DNA from: Haliclona indistincta
Taxonomy: Eukaryota; Porifera; Demospongiae; Haplosclerida; Chalinidae
Direction of reading: 5' to 3'
Length of the DNA stretch: 64,000 nt
NCBI GenBank assembly: GCA_964017065.1
Contig: OZ024784.1
Span: forward strand, 15,481,152 to 15,545,151
Below the pieces are notes generated by a model. It did no database searches, was not told where the DNA came from, and worked only from the letters and a program-made list of their open reading frames with translations. Both the position numbers and the translations under genes were made by a program. This document shows, piece by piece, positions 10,801 to 30,401 of the stretch (positions are counted from its first letter, which is position 1; each line of letters starts with the position of its first letter).

Positions 10801-11865
10801 ATGGCGACTCCTCGGGCGACGACTAAACATGCTCCGAGTACTGTTCGGACTACCACTGACAAGGCAATGCAGATTGCTGTTGTCGGTGCTGGAGTCGTGG
10901 GCTTGTCTGTAGCATACATGCTATCTGAACGAATGGGATCACGAGCTACCATCACTATCCTCGCTGACAGGTTTTCTCCTAACACTACCAGTGACAAGTC
11001 TGCCGCATTGACTGTTCCTTTCGAGTTGGGCGAAGGAGAGTTGGACCCACGAGAGAAGGGATGGTTGGAACGCTCTATGGTGTGGTTTGGAGACCTATAT
11101 AACTCACAAGAGTGCTGCAATACAGGAGTGACGCTTGCTAATGGCTGCTTATCTCTCACTGGCTCATCGGAACCTCCGTGGTGGAGAGATTGCATGCTCG
11201 GGTTTCAGGAGATGGCTGCAAACGAGAAACAGTTGATGAATATTCCTAGCGAGTACGAACACGTCTACTCCTTCAGCAGCTATATGGTAGACTGTCGTGT
11301 GTATTTGCCGTGGCTGATGGGTCGTTTCCAGCGTAATGGTGGTATGGTGCAGCAGTGTCTTGTCTCAGCACTTGATCAGCTCACCTCGTATGATGTGGTG
11401 ATCAACTGCACTGGTCTAGGCTCTCGTCATCTTGCTAGTGACAGTGGTGTGTACCCTACTAGAGGTGATGCTGTCATAGTGCAAGCTCCATGGATAAGAC
11501 AGTTTTTATTCTTGATAAATAAGGATGTGTATACGTATGTTTTTCCTCGCTCGACCTCTGTGCTGTGTGGTGGTAGTGGTCGTGATCACAACTGGTCTGA
11601 ATTACCTGAACAATCAGCTACTGAAGACATTATGAAGAGATGCACTGCTCTTGTTCCTAGTCTGGCTAGCTGTACGATAGTTGAGGAGAGTGCTGGATTG
11701 AGACCCATGCGCAGTAGAGTAAGGTTGGAAGCATTGAATGAAGGAGGACAGACAATAGTTCACTGCTATGGACATGGTGGTAAAGGGATCACCTATAGCT
11801 GGGGATGTGCTGATGATGTGTGTACAATTGTAGAGAAAGTTATGCATCACCGTTCTAAATTATGA
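10801..11865 (+). CDS. Peroxisomal D-amino-acid / D-aspartate oxidase (FAD-dependent)
   Basis: A single uninterrupted ORF of 354 codons. The FAD-binding Rossmann motif is VVGAGVVGLS. The DAO-family segments ADRFSPNTTSDKSA, DVVINCTGLGS, the LRPMRSRVRLE arginine region and YGHGGKGITYSWGCA follow in order. It ends in SKL, a classical PTS1 peroxisomal import signal. The enzyme oxidises D-amino acids to 2-oxo acids with release of ammonia and H2O2. I cannot separate D-aspartate oxidase from D-amino-acid oxidase by eye. Two starts are possible: ATG 10801, and ATG 10867 (MQIAVVGAG), which fits the usual family N-terminus better and would give 332 residues. It is intronless in a genome of many-exon genes. 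It ends convergently before the myosin light chain region. Confidence 0.9.
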   Translation: MATPRATTKHAPSTVRTTTDKAMQIAVVGAGVVGLSVAYMLSERMGSRATITILADRFSPNTTSDKSAALTVPFELGEGELDPREKGWLERSMVWFGDLYNSQECCNTGVTLANGCLSLTGSSEPPWWRDCMLGFQEMAANEKQLMNIPSEYEHVYSFSSYMVDCRVYLPWLMGRFQRNGGMVQQCLVSALDQLTSYDVVINCTGLGSRHLASDSGVYPTRGDAVIVQAPWIRQFLFLINKDVYTYVFPRSTSVLCGGSGRDHNWSELPEQSATEDIMKRCTALVPSLASCTIVEESAGLRPMRSRVRLEALNEGGQTIVHCYGHGGKGITYSWGCADDVCTIVEKVMHHRSKL

Positions 11866-12037
11866 GTTATGCAATAATATTTTTTGGAGTTACCGTTAAT
11901 CTAATTAAACGTGACTATTGAATATTATCCTGTGGTATGTACTGTGACGTCATTGCATACCTTGGACCTGGCAAACACAGTGCAGTGTCGCTTAGCTTTT
12001 TTCTTGTTTCTCTGCTCCACTCGTCACACAAGTCACA

Positions 12038-13103
12038 ATGGTTAGTTTTATGAATGTTTCGTGAGTCCAGTACCTAATTTTTGGCTGTCTACAGAGTAGC
12101 AAGCGCGCTGGAATGAAGAAGCACCCCAAGAGGAGAGGCCAACGAGCCACCTCTAACATTTTCGCCATGTTCGATCAGGCTCAGATCCAAGAGTTCAAAG
12201 AGGTTAGATATAACACCAGTGCTATTCCACGATACCCTTCATACCACCTCTATCCCTGCCTACTACTAGGCTTTCAACATGATAGATCAGAATAGAGATG
12301 GTTTTATTGATCATGATGATCTGAAGGATATGCTGGCATCACTAGGTAACATTTCACTACTAGTGCTGTTTGTCAGCCAGTTATACTGTCATCTGGTACA
12401 GGTCAAGAGCCCAATGATGTAACTGTAGATGGTATGATGTCCGAGGCTCCTGGTCCACTCAACTTTACTATGTTCTTGACATTGTTCGGAGAGAAATTAA
12501 ATGGTACATGAGCATGGCAATGTTATTGTATGTGTGTACAAATATCTGTGTGTATGCTAACCATTCTAATGACTAAATATGGGTATAACATCTGGCAAGG
12601 CATTTGATACCACCTGCATATCAATACTATTGTGTATGGGCTTCTTTCTACTCAGGTACTGATCCTGAAGATGTCATTCGAAATGCATTTGGCTGTTTTG
12701 ACGAAGAGGGTACAGGACAAATCCATGAAGATAGGTAAGATGAACCATGTCATTGTGTTACTTGTGGTGACTGTCATTGCAACACAGGCTAAGAGAACTG
12801 TTGACTACAATGGGTGACCGATTTACCGATGCAGAGGTAATGCCATCTGTCACGTTATACTGTGATGTGTATGCATACCACAGTCACTGCTATAGCATGT
12901 TTGTGTAGAGATACTGGCAGTGTAGTGACAGTGACACTCCCACATTGTTATCAAAAACTGTTTCCTCTTAACAGTTCAAATTTCATGTGACTTTTTGTCA
13001 TTAGGTTGATCAAATGCTAAGAGGAGCTCCCATCGATGCTGCAGGCAACTTCGACTATGTTGCTTTCACACGCATTCTGAAACACGGGACAAAAGACGAA
13101 TAA
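12038..13103 (+). CDS. Non-muscle/smooth-type myosin regulatory light chain
   Basis: Six or more short exons, the first coding exon holding only the ATG (12038-12040). The protein is about 171 residues, as usual for MYL9/MYL12/sqh. [17 protein letters not shown] contains the paired MLCK/ROCK phosphorylation site (Thr-Ser before the NIFAMF). The first EF hand, [17 protein letters not shown], keeps the Asp residues of a divalent-cation loop. Later EF hands ([15 protein letters not shown]) are degenerate, as in the family. The protein binds the myosin II neck and controls actomyosin contractility. The last exon encodes [20 protein letters not shown] and ends at TAA 13101-13103. Confidence 0.95.
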
Positions 13104-13376
13104 ACTGTTCACCAGCATCTGCTATTAATATCTACCTCATCATCAATAGTACTGCATAGATTGAGTGGTTTATGAAACACCTTGACATTCTACACTAGTA
13201 GTAGTAATGTTGGTAGTCATTACATGTTGTGACAATTATTGTTTTTAAACCAATGGAATTGCCAATGAACATTAATACATGTACAATTGGTATAGTCAAC
13301 ACACTAAAGCTCTTTGCCATTATCTGGAGAGAAGGAAGAGGATAGATGTGTTACATGATCATAATGACTCACTGAT

Positions 13377-13953
13377 TCACGATGTCTCCATTGGCTTAAT
13401 ATCCTCCTGTTTGTGCTTGCCTTTGTCAGCTTCCTTCTGTTGCTTCTTACGATCGAGGATCTTCTTGCGATCTTTGTCTAATTTTAGCTTTGTGATCTCG
13501 ACCTAAACATACAATCGTGATTGATAAGGCAAGCCCACTAAACTTATTTCGTCACCATCAAGAAACTAAACTAGACTATGGCTATAGTCACCTTGGAAGG
13601 GTGTATTCCAATGTATACTGAAGCACCATTAGCCTTTTCTCTTGTTATCCTATCAATGTGAATCACCCATTTCTTACGATACACCTTTAGGAATGGTCTC
13701 TATCAATAAACACAATTTTGGAACAATTGTACATTACCTGTACAATCTTTCCTGATTGTTGTCCTTTATGATGACCTCTCAATACAACAACTTCATCGTC
13801 TTTACGAATAGGCATCGATCGCACACTGTACTTCTGCCTCAGATCTTTGCTAAGAGGTGCACTCATCAACTTGCGCCGCACACTGCTTGGTGCTGAAAAG
13901 TGGCGCTTTCTGTTCTTCCTCCGTGAAGAGCTGACAAACCTACTGAACTTCAT
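13377..13953 (-). CDS. RPL26: Ribosomal protein L26 (uL24), large subunit
   Basis: Three coding exons: 13953-13738, 13684-13592 and 13502-13377. They give 144 residues (human 145). [53 protein letters not shown] and GIHPSK are the conserved eukaryotic uL24 blocks, including the KOW region. I chose the internal ATG at 13953 because it gives the canonical N-terminus; upstream codons are shadow. The gene is convergent with the myosin light chain and divergent from the SLK-type kinase (262 bp between starts). Confidence 0.97.
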
Positions 13954-14170
13954 GTCGTCCCTTCTTTCCTTAGCACGTGTAGAGTACGGATGCACACAAA
14001 CGTGCACCAATAATAACCGTCTACTAGATTATCCGGGAAATGCACGGTAGATCCATGGGCGTTGCCTCTCAGGGCGTTTACTCCCATTTCCACGCCCACA
14101 CGGTATCAACCGGCATGCTGATCGAACCGGATCGAACTGTGACGATCACCTTCACTTTATCACCGAATAA

Positions 14171-18593
<4,423 letters not shown>

Positions 18594-18659
18594 AGTGTAC
18601 AACAATTGAAAACATATTGAGAGTAACAATTGTAATTTTGTGTTGTATAGTTGTTGTGT

Positions 18660-18665
18660 AATAAA
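18660..18665 (+). terminator. Polyadenylation signal AATAAA of the SLK/LOK gene
   Basis: AATAAA 67 nt downstream of the kinase stop codon and 65 nt upstream of the next gene's likely start, so the intergenic space is minimal. Confidence 0.6.
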
Positions 18666-18729
18666 ATTAATTATTGGGAAAAAATTGTTAGACACGCCTC
18701 TCCTCCTGTGGCAGATGCAGATAGCAGAT

Positions 18730-19623
18730 ATGGCGCGAATACTGTCACTGCATAGGTCACTGTCTCGATGCTCATCGTTTTCAATTCATAACCTACTCAC
18801 TCGCTGCCTATCTTCGTCTACAGAGTCTGCTGCTGTGCTACCTAAGGAGCTGCAGAATTTCAGAGCAATAAAAAATGCTCGACTGATAGTATCAGCTGGA
18901 TCTGAATGCAAACCAATCTCCTCACAGCCAGTCCTCCCTCTGGTCGTTGGCTGGACAGCATCATCTCATAGAGCGCTCAGCAAGTATGCAGCAGTGTATA
19001 GTGAACACGGACTACACGCTGTGACAATGTGTACATCTCTTATGCAAACATGGAGCTCAAAAACAGCCAGCACCAACTCTTCCAATTTGCTCAAGTCTCT
19101 TAACTCCAGCCTGACACGACCGACCAAGCTACTAGTTCACTCATTTTCTGCCGGCCCTTTAGTTGTACTACCTTCACTACATTCACTGCTGCCTAGCTGT
19201 CCAAATTTATCTCTTGGAGGGATAATATTCGAGTGTGCCCCTTCTAACTTCTCATTCCAAAGTGGTATTGCAGCATCAACCCAGCTGTACAATCAGGGTG
19301 CTTTATCTTTACCCGTTCACCTGCTTGTATCAAGCGTTGGGACTATGGTAAATATTTTGATAGGGCGAAGAAGACGACAAGAGTTAAAGGATTGCCTAGA
19401 GTCACCGATTCTATCTGATATTCCAATTTTGTTTCTTTATGGAGGCAGTGATATTGTGGCAAAAAAAGAGTGGGTGGAGTCAGTGATAATAGACCAGGAA
19501 AGGCTTGGAAGAAGTGTGGAGAGACACAGTTTCGAGGAAGGAGTGCATCTTAGAAATATTCTGACACACCCTCAAGAGTACCACGAGGTCCTATCAAGTT
19601 TTCTCAACAAACACTATCTGTAG
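18730..19623 (+). CDS. TMEM53/DUF829-like alpha/beta hydrolase
   Basis: A single-exon ORF. I chose ATG 18730 (MARILSLHRSLSRCSSFSIH) over in-frame ATGs at 18640 and 18715. It has the best context, and the resulting N-terminus is Arg/Ser/Leu-rich, like a mitochondrial presequence. Family features include LPLVVGWTASSHRALSKYA, the nucleophile-elbow-like region LLVHSFSAGPLVVLPSL, IPILFLYGGSDIVAKKEWVE (acid residue loop) and EEGVHLRNILTHPQEY (histidine region). TMEM53 (DUF829) proteins are alpha/beta-hydrolase-fold proteins; the vertebrate member sits on the nuclear envelope. The length of 298 residues is close to the family's. The substrate is unknown, and the mitochondrial location is inference. 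Confidence 0.85.
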   Translation: MARILSLHRSLSRCSSFSIHNLLTRCLSSSTESAAVLPKELQNFRAIKNARLIVSAGSECKPISSQPVLPLVVGWTASSHRALSKYAAVYSEHGLHAVTMCTSLMQTWSSKTASTNSSNLLKSLNSSLTRPTKLLVHSFSAGPLVVLPSLHSLLPSCPNLSLGGIIFECAPSNFSFQSGIAASTQLYNQGALSLPVHLLVSSVGTMVNILIGRRRRQELKDCLESPILSDIPILFLYGGSDIVAKKEWVESVIIDQERLGRSVERHSFEEGVHLRNILTHPQEYHEVLSSFLNKHYL

Positions 19624-19700
19624 CAATCACAAAAATAAGTATCATACATTGCAGTGAATTGTACAAACATTTAAAAAATAGCTACACAAAAACTAGCACA

Positions 19701-21444
19701 TCACGTTACAAAACTGAGACATAGTTTGTGATCGCGAGGATCTCCCCACCCGCCAAACGGTCTCATTTTTCTCTGTCTATTGCGTGGTGATGATGTTCCG
19801 TCCAGCACTAGTGAGGCTGGGTATAGATATTGGTCTTGAGCTGCAAAATGATCTCGTGCCATTCGACCATCAGCTGCCTCGTTGCATACAGCATGCTTGT
19901 GCAGGCCCCCACTGTGAACAGATTTGGTTACAGAGAGAATAGTTGATTTGAGTCCACTGACTCACCAAGCTCCTATATGAGAAACTCTAGGAGCAACCAT
20001 TTTGACTATTTTCCAGCTTCTCTTGAAGCACGTAGTACTCAATGAGTTGAGAGTCCAGTCCCAATTGTAATCATCAAAAGTACAGAAATCCTGTAGTATT
20101 ATAATCTGTACAAGATTCCACAATGGTAGTCATCTGACTTTGGCACAGGCTTTCAATTCATTCCAGAATTTTCTATCCATTCCGAACGCCATATTGTGTA
20201 TTCCTGAGTCGAAATACTCCACAACGACCTGTTTAGCAATCAAGCATACACTACTCCCCACACCAATGGTACAATGCATACCTTGTTGCTGATACCACTA
20301 TAACTAGAGGCTTTGCGATATGTCCCCATACTAATAAGATCACACGCTGGACACGCACTATTTCAAACAGCCAGAAGTTAAGCATAATACCATTCTCATG
20401 ATCTTACATCCTGCGTAGCTTTCCTAGCTGTATAGCAGTGTGAATGAAATCAGGAGAGATGTAGTGGTCTTCCTCCATAAGAATCACATAACCATTGTAG
20501 CCTTCAGTGATCGATAGTTTGTCAAACACTGTATTGATCTATGTGTGCGGGGAAGAGGGTATGTTGCATCCAGAGAAGAGCTATCTCACCTTCCACCACC
20601 AGTGGTGTTTTACTGCAGTATACTTTGCTTCACGATAATTGCTGTACTTATCTGGAGTGAGTGCATTATTGCAGCCAATTTGAATAGCTCTGTGCAGAAT
20701 TTCAAATGCGTTGAGAAAATTATTGGTGAATATCGTACTTTTGTTTAGAAATTTTCTTTGGACAATCGTTCTTAGATTGACCAGGGAAAGTGTTTGGGTA
20801 CAGTTGGATTGAAAAAGGGTAGAATATTTGTAGAACCTGGAATAATTGTAGAGATATAATAGTTTGAAAAAGTAAATGCTTACTTTGCAGAATGAAATAG
20901 TTTTAATAAGATCATTGATTGGTTTGCTATAGTAATCGTGTGAAAAAATAAGAAAGATTTTGTCCACATCTCTGGCTCTTTTGAAAGATTCAATCACCTG
21001 GCGTAGATAACCTATTCTATTGTGGACCTGCACTACTATTACCAACTCTTCTGTGCTGCTCAAATCAGTGAAACTCTCTGCATTGAAAACTTTTTCCATC
21101 TCATTAAGTTGAGCAATAGTTTTTCTTAGTTCCAAAACACTATCTGTTTCATCGTCAGTATTTGATACCAGCGAAGATATTGGATTGAGTGTTTGTGATG
21201 GCTGTGTGCCGTCAGTAGTTTGTACCTTAGTGATCTGTGATGGTTTACTGGTTTCTGTATCTGTGTGACTGAGGTCATGTGTACTGGCACTCTTTGGCTC
21301 GCTAGTGTCGTAATCAACTGGTTCTGATTCTGAATGGTACAATCTGACACAGCTAATCAGAAAGAGCACCAACAGGACGCATACAATGATCTTGATCGCT
21401 TGAGTATTACGCCATCGCCGTGTTATAAATGGACACAAGGGCAT
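19701..21444 (-). CDS. MGAT2: Alpha-1,6-mannosyl-glycoprotein 2-beta-N-acetylglucosaminyltransferase (MGAT2)
   Basis: A type II Golgi glycosyltransferase: short cytosolic MPLCPFITRRWRNTQAIK, a transmembrane anchor IIVCVLLVLFLISCV, a Ser/Thr-rich stem, then the catalytic domain. Diagnostic segments: VVQVHNRIGYLRQVIESFKR, REAKYTAVKHHWWWK, VILMEEDHY (the EEDH metal-site motif), FCTFDDYNWDWTL, and FGGWGDPRDHKLC near the end. It adds the second GlcNAc branch in complex N-glycan synthesis. Exons are joined by short introns; a 49-bp intron near 20700-20750 is needed to keep frame between the DCPKKISKQK and AIQIGC segments. It stops at TGA 19701-19703. It is divergent from WDR54 (119 bp) and convergent with the TMEM53-like gene. 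Confidence 0.94.
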
Positions 21445-21563
21445 TGTGTCACTGAAGAGAGCTGCTGTTGTGTTTGAAACTGCTTCACCCCCGCTGCGCC
21501 ATGATGATAGGTGTGGCTCAAATTATAGACCGCACCCTCAAACACCACCTTCCAAATTATGCA

Positions 21564-23220
21564 ATGGCGGTTCCTGGTGCCTCGAGTGGTGCCTACACAC
21601 GTCTCCCCCGCCACAAGGAGAACCTGAAAGTTACAGCGTCAGCTATCCCACGAAATCTTGCTATACTAGAGTCTGGAGATAAAAGGAAATTTGCTGTAGC
21701 TCATCGTAGTAGTGTATGTGTCCTAATCCGTGAGCAAGATAGTGCCACTGTACAACAGAGCATACTGCAACCATTTCCTAGCGATGCAGAGGGTCAGGTA
21801 GACAGTAGGACGTTCATTACTGAGGTACTAATGATGATTCGAATATTCCCAATGCTAATTATTTGTTCTCACGTACTGCTCAGTTGAAGTGGTGTCAGCT
21901 GCAGTGTGGTCGAGTGCTACTGGTGATGGCGTCATTCTCTGGGTTTGTGGTAGTGGACAACAGCAATGATGACATCCTCCTTCACTATCGTCTCTCCAGC
22001 TCTACATTGGGTACTGCTTAATCATGCTCTCACATCATCAATATCCCTCTCTTTCCCGCTATTGCACAGAGTTCATAAGAGGCATCACTAGTATACAGAA
22101 CAGTTTGTGTGTTGGTTCGTCAGATGGCACTATCCTAGTGTTTACTGTGAGCGGCAGAAAAGTGGAATATCTCCAGCAACTTCAACAGCTCCACGGGTAT
22201 CGCAGTGCAGTGTGTGACCTTGAGTCACTAGGTGATGGTAGACTGGCTAGTTCACATGAAGATGGTTCAATTATCATCTGGAACAACCCACTCAAGAGTG
22301 GTGATGAGTCACGAGTAGAAATACAACAACCACAGTAAGGAATTAGGGAGAGAGATGGAGGGAGGAGGGAGAGCATTTTTTAGTCATTTTTGTTTACTTC
22401 TAGGAAGGTGGTATGTGTGTGTTTGAGCTCATGGAAGGAGGTTTTAGTGGGTGGATTTAGTGATGGCAGTCTGAAGTTATACAGCAGTAACAGAGGAGAG
22501 AAACTAGTCGAGATAGCTGCTCATGGTCGCTGGATTAACACAGTGGATATTGCGAAGACACAAGGACTGGTATGCTGTTCTAGATGCTATTCAGTCACTG
22601 TTAGTCTGTCTCTATGTAGCTATTATCAGCATCAGAAGATGGTACTGCATCAGTGTGGAAATTGACTGGAGGCAAGGCGCCAAAGGTGAAGTATTTAGAA
22701 TGTAAAGCTGCACATTACACTTGATACTATACAAAGGCACTGCTGGTGCTATGCTATAGAGTGTACTGTATACGAGTAATTTTTATTGAGCGCTTCAGCT
22801 TTTTTGAGTTTATTCAAGAAAAGGCCCTGACATACAAATCGTCGCCATAATTATGTGTTTTAATTATTTTCACATTTCAAGCAAAAAAAACATGAAAAAT
22901 GCGAAAAATTTAAACCTGCTATAATTATGGTACTCATGGAGCACTTGGGTAGAGCTATGAGAAAACTGTAGCAGGCTAGTTTCAGCTAGGGAAACACCTC
23001 ATTTTGTGCTCTACAACACTCAGGAAGTGTCTCATACATATAATTGGTGCTTGAAATTGTATAGTATTTACAATATTTTCATGTGCAGGTATCACTATTG
23101 TTCAGTACAGCAGTAGACAATGTCATGCTCTGTGGAGGTAAATTCTGGGGCAACCAGGGTCAAGGGTTTGCCCTTACCGCCTACGACAATGACAGGATAG
23201 TGGAATACAGCAGAACCTGA
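21564..23220 (+). CDS. WDR54: WD repeat-containing protein 54
   Basis: A beta-propeller protein. WD-like units include GSSDGTILVFTVSGRKVEYL, LASSHEDGSIIIWNN, GGFSDGSLKLYSSNRGEKLV and LSASEDGTASVWKL. The C-terminal DNVMLCGGKFWGNQGQGFAL followed by TAYDNDRIVEYS matches the conserved WDR54 ending, and LKWCQLQCGRVLLVMASFSG matches its N-terminal half. ATG 21564 (MAVPGASSGAY) is preferred over upstream in-frame ATGs at 21468 and 21501. The last intron (about 22690-23090, 400 bp) is AT-rich with no visible feature. An AATAAA at 23365-23370 may serve as poly(A) signal. WDR54's molecular role is poorly defined. Confidence 0.88.
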
Positions 23221-23400
23221 TTGTGTTCTCTCTCTTCACGAGGTGACCCGATCACTTTATCATTCAGAACAATTGAATTTTGAACTAATAATTATGTACA
23301 CTACTGCCAAATTGACCTTTCACCGCTAAGCTGTTGACTAGACATGGATTATGTTACATAGAATAATAAAGTTTGATTAAATGATATTGTTTGTGAATTA

Positions 23401-27087
<3,687 letters not shown>

Positions 27088-27251
27088 GGCGGGCCACCTG
27101 ACTGCGGTTACGGAAAACGCGCCAGCCAAATCCGGTCTCAATCTTTATCAAAACACATGAAATCATTTCAATAATGTGTGTACACTAATTACACAGGTTT
27201 CTACTACTTGAGCACAAGACAACTTTCTAGTACACAACAGTTATACACTCT

Positions 27252-29948
27252 TCAAAGAGCATATATTTGGTCAGAAGCACTGGTAATCTCAATAGCACAC
27301 AGCTCAGGCACATAAGGCACACAAACTCCATAATGACAGAAGAAGCAGAAATCAACCGAACGAATCAGGTAGAATGTGATGAAAGCAACGATGTACATCA
27401 GCAGCAACACAGGAATACACACAATCAGTATGATCCTCTTCACCCAAAGGCCTGTCTTGCTGAATGTGATGTAGGGAAGGAAGATTAAAGCCGATGGGAT
27501 ACCAAACAAAAATCCACCGATAGCGGAAAAATTGTCAGTGAGCGGGAGAGTTCCAAGAAGAAGGATGAAGATTGCGATAGCTACCAACTTGATTACTTCC
27601 AACCAGGCACGTTCAATGATCTTCCATGACTGGATCAGTTCAACACAGGCTACAGCAAGCAAACCACACACGGCAGGAGTTGCACCAGCTGTCACATTGT
27701 AGGGAACGAATATAGAGCTAACCTATTAGACAAACGGAATACAATTAAGTACTGATAATTATTATGAGTTTACCAGATATCCTCCAACTCCAGACAGGAT
27801 ATAGATGATGGCTACACGCAGGAATCCAGCTGCTCTCTCGATCTTTATACCAAGATATAGCTGTAACACTAAGATAATCACAACATGAATAGCACCTGCC
27901 GGAGAACAAACATAATTTATTTCAGTTAAAAACTTCCAACACTTACCAACATGCGTAAATAATGCTAAAATTAGTCGATATCCCTGGTTTCCTGCAGGAC
28001 GCACAGGGTCATTATCCAAGGACCCTACTCCGTTCAAGCCGCATATTGAATTGAGACAGTTTGTCTGATTACAGTTGTCCAGCTCAAGGTGAAATATTCC
28101 ACCCCTCCTTTCACACTCTTGGGTGTTCATGATCCGACATTCCCCAGTGATGGATATACAGCAGGGGCGGAAATTAACAGAATTCCGCTCATTAGTAGCA
28201 TTGCATATACGATCACGAATGAACTGGTCATCAGAACTGCATGTTGGAGCCAGAGCAGTGAGATTAGCATGTTCAGGAGGGGGTAAGGTGGCTGTACCAA
28301 CCCAACTGGTGTTACCATTCCTACAGCATCCCAAACCATAGCCTAAATCTACCTCCATATTGCGACGCTGCATGTTGCGAGACTCAATACTAAAATCTCG
28401 CCGCATACACGGAGTGAACTTAGCTCCAACCTGCAACATAATAAATATTCCATCATCACAATTCCCCTACCACATTACAATCATTTCCTCTTTACTGCCC
28501 CCCATTAGAGTGTTTAATGATGCAAGTGAGCACGCCTTACTCACTCTTATCATGTCCTTGATGTTCATACCAATCCACATATTTCTGAACCGAAAGTAAG
28601 ATGATGAAGCATTGCCAGAAGGGTCAGACAGAGAAGGAAAGAACTCCACCCTTTCCTCGGGCAGTGGGTGAATGCTCTCTAGTCCCATCAGTGGTATCAG
28701 CACTCCAGTAGCAACCAGTTGGATAAATGATATCCCAATAATGAAAATCGGCCAGAATGAGGGGAGAGACTCCAACTGCTGACGCACCATTGTGTTCTGT
28801 CGTTCAAGCTTTGTTCTTCCTGGACGTCTGCGCCGTCGTCTCTGTCGATCACCATGATCAACCGATCCCATTCTTCCTCTACGAACACTTCCGGCTCGCT
28901 GCAGTCCACCATTATCTCTACTACTGCCACCTATTATTATAGATCATCATGTGGTATGCTATTGCATCACTCAATCATAACATACCTTCTCCAAAAAACT
29001 CTCCAGCATTTTGGCGCTGTCTGCGTTGACGAACTGCCTTCTCAGCCTAAGACAGGAGGAGATAAAATAAAAATAGAAGTGAAAGTCTTTAATTATACTA
29101 ACCCGGATGTACTCAAGATAGTAACGATAGCCTTCTTCAACATCATAGATAAGCGTAGCATCACCACCAGTCGTAGTACTTTGATGTAAGGGAACTGAGG
29201 AAGACACAACAATGATTATAGTGACAGGATGAGATATCCTCATACCGTGTTCAATTTGTACTTCTCCAATGGGCACTAAGTTAGGTAAATGTCGATTAGG
29301 ATCTTCTGGTCCATACATGGATACACGAGTATCAACATGAGGTGGAACATACAAACCACTGAAAAAGAAATGATAGTAGCATGGTAATGGTTATAACACA
29401 ACTACTCACGCATTTGGTGTTGTAAGAGTGTTGTAATCAGGGGGAGCTTCACTGAGGAATCCTGCATCATCATCACTCTCACTATCACTGTCATCACTGA
29501 GCTCAGCAGTGATGAAGGAAGGAGGTACATGACTCATCTCTAGTGCACTGTAGTCAGGAGGAGGCTCATTGTGAACTACACCATGGTTAGCACTGCGTCC
29601 GAGTGATACTCTACGACCCAGTGTCAGATAACTGTCCTGTAAGTGATGACATATTAGAAGAGAGTGTGTGAAACCAAAGCAAGAGCTGACCTCTGCTCTG
29701 CGCTGTTGTACTTCTCTCCAGCCAGCAGAATTTGGTGAACCACGTTGAGACTCCTCAGTAACACCAAAGAACCCACCAAGTGCCATGCCCACAGCAACAC
29801 CTCCACGAGCCAGTGTACGACCTGTGCAAACAGAACTCAAAAACCACAAATGAGTGCAGTGCTAACCAATGTTCCTGCCAGTATTGCGAGGAGGAAGAGG
29901 TGGTGCCGTGGGCTCCACACTGATACTGGTATCACCGTGGGAATTCAT
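27252..29948 (-). CDS. Inactive rhomboid protein (iRhom, RHBDF family)
   Basis: The start is ATG 29948 (MNSHGDTSISVEPTAPPLPP). A long cytosolic N-terminus contains two PPPDYSAL/APPDYNTL-type PPxY motifs. A basic tract (RQRRRRRRPGRTKLER) precedes the first transmembrane helix (WPIFIIGISFIQLVATGVLI). A cysteine-rich luminal iRhom homology domain follows (28,430-27,960; many paired Cys). The rhomboid core then has several helices: HVVIILVLQLYLGIKIERAA, VAIIYILSGVGGYLV, TAGATPAVCGLLAVACVELI and FGIPSALIFLPYITF. The active-protease GxSG serine motif reads G-A-T-P, and the TM6 histidine position is a glycine, so both catalytic residues are missing, as expected for iRhoms. Vertebrate iRhoms escort ADAM17 and regulate EGF-type ligands. 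It stops at 27252. It is divergent from the RNF4-like gene. Confidence 0.93.
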
Positions 29949-30401
29949 CACTCCCTCTATCCTGTGAAAGATATATCTAGACTTATTACATCACTAGATC
30001 ACAGTGACACCGTGACCACACGACTTTTGTCGACTTATAAATTATCATGGTTTTCCTACACATGCATGCCAGTAACAGTCCGACTCCCACAAACAAAGCG
30101 AACTTACAGTTATCACGTTCAGTACCGTAGCTGATGAGGCAGTGAAGAGACGATCAGATCAAATCTTTGTGAACAGATGAACTCTGTGAGATTCGTACGG
30201 GAAGTCGTCAGACCGTACTCGTCGTCGTCGATCGATCAAAAATTCTACCGTAACTTAACTTATTCGAATTCTTTTTAACCGATAACACAACTTTTCGCGC
30301 AGCGTCTCGATTCTCGATATATCGATCTCTCTCTCTATCTAGCCAGCTAGTTAACCTTTCTACGGTGCCTGCTAGTTCTATTTGTGTCCATTCTCATCTG
30401 T

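Noticed and set aside
10509..11195. 228-codon minus-strand ORF
   Set aside because: Only its downstream part from 10733 is real (FAM204A exon 1); the upstream part is antisense to the oxidase gene and has no start between.
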